DNA from: Terebella lapidaria
Lineage: Eukaryota; Annelida; Polychaeta; Terebellida; Terebellidae
Direction of reading: 5' to 3'
DNA length: 64,000 bases
Assembly: GCA_949152475.1 (NCBI GenBank)
Contig: OX424567.1
Location: forward strand, 27,243,402 to 27,307,401
In this document: piece by piece, positions 58,034 to 64,000 of the stretch
Layout: the number at the start of each line of letters is the position of its first letter
Numbering within the stretch: the stretch's first letter is position 1
The notes under the pieces: model-generated
The model's input: the letters and a program-made list of their open reading frames with translations, nothing else
Told to the model about the DNA's origin: nothing
Database searches by the model: none
Made by a program: the position numbers and the translations under genes

Positions 58034-61000
58034 CTTGTGGGTAGTTATCTAATGTATCCCATGGCGTGTTTGTTATCCATCGCTGTTGTCACTGAACACT
58101 TGAACTTTCATCTCACATTGGAAAGAACACCTGTTCAATCCATGTTTCTCCGAGATATCCAACCGAGGAACACTTTAAGGAGCCTGTCTATGTCCAAGAT
58201 TCAGTGCGATTGGATCTTGAGGTCTTGTCGCCATGGAGATTGACAATGTTGTCCCTTGATTGTCTGTGCCTGGGAACTTCCTCGCTCCACTGTGAGATCA
58301 TTCCCTCGGCTGGTGACCTGGCGAAGAAAGAAAAGAAGAATGAATATATGGAATAAATGAGGAATATCAAGTGCATGAAATAGATAATGACATATATAAA
58401 TTAGGTAATAAGTATGGACGGTTGGCAGACACGTCTGAGTTAGATCTTCATTAATTCCTAAATAAATGGATTGTACTGGCTGTTGCCATGGTTACTGGGG
58501 AAGCACTAGCCAATAAAAAGAACATTTTTGATAGAAATAGCTAGGAAATGATTCACGCCAAGTGACATTATGCTGTACTACCAGAAATAATGATTTTCAG
58601 AGCACACGGTTCACTCGGTGAGCACAGTACTGGTAGCTTGGAGGCAATTTCAAAGCAATGATTGTGTCCAAACAAGTTCACATCCTTATCTCCACTTTGT
58701 TCGATGCTATCCTCATGTTTGACCAATTAATGAAGTGATTATAGCATTGCCAAATGTTCCCTTACCGCTCAATTACATGGCAGCCAATCCTGGCCATTAA
58801 AGACCTGGTGTGGTGAACTAGACGATATCGACTGACGTATTGACACCAGCATTCCTCCCGGCCACTACCCATACAGTCCCCCTGAGTTCAAGGCATAAAT
58901 TATACATTGCACTGTGGCATGCGTGAATTGTGACCCGAACATGTTCGAGTGGACGATAGACCATGTTCCATATTTCATCCTTGTTCGGCCGATGAATAAT
59001 TCCATACCGACTAAATCAAGTCGCTTTTTCTATTCTAATCAGGAAAGATCTGGGCTGGATTTGTTTGAATAATTATTCGTGCGTGCCATTTCTGTTTGGC
59101 CGCGATCGTTCGCCGTTATTGTTTGTGAAAAAAGTTAAATAAACTGTGTGTGGTTTACCCACTCCATTGAAGAGGTCCTGAGTGACATGTCAATGGTTCA
59201 ATTGACAGCATTTCAAGCATCTATCGTCCCAGAGATATATCAAAAACGCAAATACTTCCACATAAAAGCCGGTGATTGACACGTGCATCACACACACTCC
59301 AAGTGTGTATGGCGTGTTGGTAGATCAGCAGCAGGGCGCACTCACACACAGGGCGATATCCCCGTTAAGATTTGCCCAGACCTGAGTGAATTGTATGGCC
59401 AGGACGACCAGAGATCCATAAACAGCCTCGTTATGTTCATACCAGCACAGCCATTACATCCTACTCCTAACTGCTTCGTAAGAGGCACCTGTAACTTCTT
59501 CTTCAACTAAAACCAAATAAAGTAGTGTGCCTTTATATCCTCAATTTTGGAGGGGCCAATTGTAAGGTAATTGCTTACCAATTATACCATTAAATAAAAG
59601 GCCTGTTTGTCCGACCCCCCTTGAGTAGAATAGGCACCCTGTTGTTTTGCAAGGTCCATGTACCTTTTGTTAGCGTGTTTCAAACATGACAGATGTCCTT
59701 TTGATTCGGTGTAAATTGAATCAGATCCTCCAAGAAGACTTGCCTAAATTGTCACCTCAGCGTCAGAGCATGAAAGAGAAGTGAGGTTGCACTGTGGAAA
59801 GTTGACAAGATCAGAGCATATCTACCATACCCTGATGTGGGCTCTGTAAGTTGGATAAAAAAGACACTAACAAACTGTGACATTGTGGCTGAATGGTTTC
59901 TGTGGATCCCACGCACTGAAATATTCATGGGTAAAAATATCGAGCATTAGGGAAAATGTACCGACAGCGTAGTTTGGGCAGTGCATGTATGTGATTTTGG
60001 TGACCTCTATGTAAACATTCCCAATTTACCTGAGCACCTCGAACCCCCCCCTATGATAACATGAAGTACCCACAGTAACAGAGAGGTTTATTATCGCGGA
60101 TGTTACCTCGGCGCTTGCACAAGTTTTTAGTGTAATTTGTCGTGAGGACGGTAGAGGTATTCGATCAATCAGCATCAAATTACTATTTGCGGATGACAGT
60201 CACGGAGGGGAGATGCTTCTATAATCCCTCCCAGTAGCTAGTCGCATCGTCAGGCAAACAACAACAGACCGGCGTAGAGAGGCGAGCATGTTGTATCTGT
60301 GCACGGCCCTGGTCACAGACAGTACAAAAACACGACTAGTAGCCTGATGAAATGGAATGGAATTACTTTGTTACTGACACTGTGCATTCCATCACAGACA
60401 TTCACTCTTTCAGCATTATGACACTGTGAAAAAATATTATTTCAACTCTCGTACTGTGTAGCAATGCCTGATAGTCTTCCACATTATTTCGTAGGTCAGG
60501 CGTCTCACAGACAATGTAGGTAACTTCGTCAAGGATAATCTTTTCTTCCCTAGCAGGATATAGCTGTGAACTGCCCTGGAATCGAGTAACAGAATCTCTC
60601 CGATATTTAATTCAATGACCGACTGATCCCTCAGTTGCGTGGTTCCTTCAGTAACTGACTGATCCCCTGTCCCCCAAAACTCCAGCCGCTCTCGTCACAT
60701 GACCTTGTACGTGAATCCTGTTCGCGTCCAGTTCTGGGCAAGTGGGATTTTCCAAGGGTTGACCCATGAAGAAGAGAAAACACTGGTCCAGTTGCTTGTG
60801 TTTGTTCCTGTCCAGCTTGCCAAGGGATCAGCCCCTGTGAACAATGAGTGTCGTAACGGTGGCGATAGCCTGATCATGACCCGACGTTAGGAATCAAGCC
60901 GGCGAAGGTCTCAGTCCTCCCCAGGGGGTGATATTGTCGATGGTTGCCACGGTTTCTGCAGCGAGTGTTCACTCACGGAAGTTGTCAGTGGCAGGTCGGA

Positions 61001-62931
61001 ATCTGTTCTGCCGTCCGGGGTCGATGGCCATCAGTCAACGAGGGCGTGACTTCGGGAGTGCGGGCGGATTTAGGGGATATAGTCAGTAAATAGCATGCAG
61101 TGAGGTGGGGTGGAGGTGAGGGTCGAAGGGGCGGGATGATCGTAATGGGCGTAATGGAAGGGTTGATAGGTGATAATGGTCAATGTCAGGGGGTTCAGTG
61201 GAACGTATTAGGGTCTAGTGGGTAGCTTGGGTTATGGGGTTTCTTTGCTGTGGGGATGGGGAGGGATGTATACTGTGGGGTATCCATATATGTAGCTTCA
61301 TTTCATAGTTAGGTGCCTTTGAGAGAGAAAGAAAGGAATTGCTGGGAATTACCAAGGAGAAGTATCGCTTGGGAACATAGGAGCTTGCTTCATATGGTCT
61401 TGAGAGTCTTCTCTGATGACTTGACGTGGGTTCCCAGACTGTCACGATCCGTAGTGCATGTAACCATGGTAACAGACATGGGGATGTAGTTTTAGGAGTG
61501 TCCATTCCAAGGGACATTGCCTGACAAAGAATGCTGCTATATTTCTTTCTGGATTAACAAAACTTCGCGAGTGGAATTAAATTTGCTGGACAGTCGTTAA
61601 TGGTCACCATGCATTCTGTGGTGAGCTGTCCATTTGGTTAAATCACTGTCCATTTCATCTGATCAAACACTAGAATACTGTTGTCGACGTGCTGACCACT
61701 GTAGCAATGGAAGTGATTTTCTTCACGTCCCAGTGAATAATGCCAGAGAATGACTTCGCACCTAGGAAATGGCAAAGTCCACTTTTGCTTCCGTAATATC
61801 CTTCCTCCCTGCTAGAGAATGTCAAGTGAGCGGACCCACGGCCAAATTTACCGTGGTTCTTCAGAATGAAGTAGGGTCATTACGTGGTTTGGTGTTTTCC
61901 AACGTCTTGGCCACCACTGGGCTCTGACCACAGACCGCTGTAAAAGTAATGAGTGGTACTCAAAGCTTGCGAGAAGAAGTAACTGGTATTATGCAGTGGC
62001 CACTGTCAAATCACGAAAACAGGCAAATTGTTATTGTATTAGAATATTCAACAGAGCAACAACGAGGAAACAATTTTTTTTCCAGTAAAAGGAAAGAACT
62101 CAATAGAGTTCAACAAATAGAGAAAGGTCATAAAAAGAAGACAAAAGTGAGATAGTGTCCAAGGAGTCGCCCGTTGATTTTGTGAGAACTTGCTCTGTTA
62201 CGACTGCTGTAAGCTTCTCCGAGCCTGATTGTACCCCAGAGACACCAAAACATATGGGGCCTGTGGTGTTTCCCGTCATGGAGCGTATTTTTGTTATATT
62301 TTCATGGCGCTCGAGCGGTAATAGGCAGACATTGCATGCCATGAGCATCGCATTGTCTCATGCGTGTTTTTAATATTGACAGGGCCCTTTGGGGAACTGA
62401 GAGGAACTCAACCAAGCAGATTTGTCTTACGTGTTTGCCAGTAATTGATTATTTTATGTTTACTTGAATGTTTCGTAGTTACTCGGCCGGGTTGATGTAA
62501 GGAAAAAATCTTGTGGATTCTGACAATTCATGTTTATTTCGGGCTGAAGAACATCAGAAGTTGAAGGAATAAGGAAGGACCAGTTTCGGTTGTACCAGAG
62601 ATACACGAGTATAAAGTGAAACATGCCAAGTGTTGTTTTATACAGCGCCTTTTCTCTTTCAGTTGCTGTTTTATGGGCATTGAAAACATTTTTACTGGGC
62701 AGCTGCACACTGAAACATTGTGATGCGAAAGTATTTAATTTGGACAATTTTTGTAGACACACCAAACTTCTCCAGCATTTGGATCTTTCAATAACAGAGT
62801 AGCAGCAAATTGTACAAATGTATGTGGAGATAGCAAACATGATTTTTCTCTGTAATTTTCGACATCAATTTGTCAGCTTCTATCAACAATTTAATGAATT
62901 ACAATCATTTCTCATTTTTTCTTCCATCATA
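58034..62931. other. Non-coding stretch right of the LRR gene
   Basis: It should contain the LRR gene's 5' UTR and promoter. No other exon recognised. X-box-like palindromes GTTGCCATGGTTAC (about 58484) and GTAACCATGGTAAC (about 61459) are present. Short open frames (for example 61215-61517 minus, 62460-62840 minus) have no domain. Confidence 0.4.
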
Positions 62932-63395
62932 CTGTAAAACTTCTAATAGACGCCCGGCCGTCTATTGATTTCAGTTACACTCTAGACCTGGCGTCTATTA
63001 GAACCCGGCCTTTATTGATTTCAGTCGTTGTCTGGACCAGGCGTTTATTGTACTTGGCGAGGCCTGTGTTACGACATGACAAATAGGATGACAGTTTAGA
63101 TTTTAAAAGCTGGAAATTATCGACTGGGACTCGCTGACGTTGATCTAGTATCTGTTCGTTTTACAAGACGTGCAGCGATGTATTCTATTTTCGTTTCTAT
63201 GGCATCAATAACTATAGAAATATTTCTTCTCTACCAGGCCGATATTAGTATCTCTACGTTGCTATGTTACACAATGTACGTAGACCCAGCGTCTATTAGA
63301 ACCCGGCGTCTATTAATTTCAGTTTACCTGAACCCCCGGCGTCTATTAGAACCCGGCGTCTATTAGAAACCTGGCGTCTATTAGAAGTTTTACGG
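62932..63395. mobile_element. TA-flanked MITE with GACGCC/CGTCTATT internal repeats
   Basis: The ends CTGTAAAACTTCTAATAGACG and its inverse (ending TTAGAAGTTTTACGG) form inverted repeats of about 22 bp with one mismatch. TA dinucleotides flank both sides (62930-62931 and 63396-63397). The motif GGCGTCTATTAGAACCC and variants recur several times inside. No coding. TA duplication suggests the Tc1/mariner group. Confidence 0.8.
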
Positions 63396-63529
63396 TAAAT
63401 TGACAATCATAACATTTTTGTTGTTGATATTATTCTAATTCTATTGATGTCTGATGAATTTATTTACATAAAATTATATGGAAAAGATCATAGATAATGA
63501 ACTGTGTTTGACCATCAGTTATTGACACA

Positions 63530-63540
63530 CCCCCCCCCCC

Positions 63541-63572
<32 letters not shown>

Positions 63573-63579
63573 AAAAAAA
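63530..63579. repeat. Poly-C / poly-A homopolymer tract
   Basis: Runs of about 11 C and 20 C separated by AA, then about 17 A. Such tracts are error-prone in sequencing, so its exact length is uncertain. Confidence 0.95.
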
Positions 63580-64000
63580 CAACAACACAAAATCAACCAG
63601 ATTTTCTCATCATGAGCCACACGCAGGAATGTAACACGTTGTGGAGTGGGCTTAATGGCCGAATCTTGTTCAAGCATTAACGTTTCACGACATCAGTCAG
63701 GAAGCAATTGACTGCTAGAAAGGCGACTGTCAATTTCATGCATCAGATTGATAGGTTACATCGATGAGAGGACATCCAGAAAGTGCAAGTGAGCAGCGGC
63801 GATAAACATCGTGCTCGAGATTGTACATCGTGACACAAGGAAGTGGTCATGTGACTGCTTCTGTGTGGCTTAACGTCTTTAGAAAAGCTCTTTCTTTATA
63901 TTTTGCTTTGCGTCTCTTCAAAAGACAGTCTATGTGGTTCTGGATTTGTCAGATTCTGTGGAAGCGTATCTCCTGTCTAGCGTTATTGCACAATCGATAG

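Noticed and set aside
1..64000. tRNA genes, rRNA genes, CRISPR arrays or bacterial-type operons
   Set aside because: None recognised; the window is clearly intron-bearing animal DNA.

Overview
The window is animal nuclear DNA. It holds intron-containing genes with GT/AG junctions, long AT-rich non-coding stretches and many transposons. The gene content (a MEINOX/TALE homeobox gene, a TIMELESS/TIMEOUT-family gene, a large LRR membrane protein) and the transposon mix (Ty3/Gypsy, DIRS-like, jockey/CR1-like LINE, hAT, Harbinger-like and TA-flanked MITEs) fit a lophotrochozoan, most likely a mollusc. That placement is an inference, not a direct observation.

Layout. (1) 2893-7326, minus strand: a five-exon gene for a TALE homeodomain protein of about 1,222 residues. 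Its splice phases all agree. A divergent MEINOX domain is split over exons 2 and 3, and the homeodomain over exons 4 and 5. About 880 residues of Gln/Pro/Asn/Ser-rich sequence precede the MEINOX domain. (2) 7327-13857: no gene recognised. (3) 13858-14242: an A-rich tandem array. (4) 14428-15616: a small element with about five ~134-bp repeats full of TGACCT/AGGTCA half-sites. (5) 15771-26830: an 11-kb Ty3/Gypsy LTR retrotransposon with decayed gag-pol, an extra ~2-kb open region between integrase and the 3' LTR, and a strong excess of the hexamer CGGACT on its coding strand. (6) 27500-29215: a 45-bp minisatellite split by a TA-flanked MITE, followed by a decayed LINE 3' part to about 30131. 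(7) 30217-30534, 31341-32063 and 32917-33635: three non-autonomous hAT elements, each with a perfect 8-bp target duplication. The third is nested inside an older inverted-repeat element. (8) 32093-48487, plus strand: 18 exons (about 651 codons) of a TIMELESS/TIMEOUT gene. The C-terminal part was not found. The intron after exon 10 holds an apparently intact DIRS-like tyrosine-recombinase retrotransposon (36100-42607) with 199-bp inverted terminal repeats and an internal complementary region. (9) 51961-52974: a Harbinger-like MITE. (10) 55493-58033, minus strand: a single-exon LRR transmembrane protein, possibly nested in a timeless intron. (11) 62932-63395: another TA-flanked MITE, then a poly-C/poly-A tract.

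The host genes do not form an operon or an evident functional unit. The TALE protein should be a DNA-binding transcription factor. TIMELESS-family proteins act in replication-fork protection and, in some animals, clock function. The LRR protein is probably a cell-surface adhesion or receptor molecule. Mobile DNA dominates the region between the TALE and timeless genes and has also entered timeless introns. No tRNA, rRNA or CRISPR was seen. Every gene model here comes from reading splice signals and conserved protein motifs by eye, without transcript or database support.
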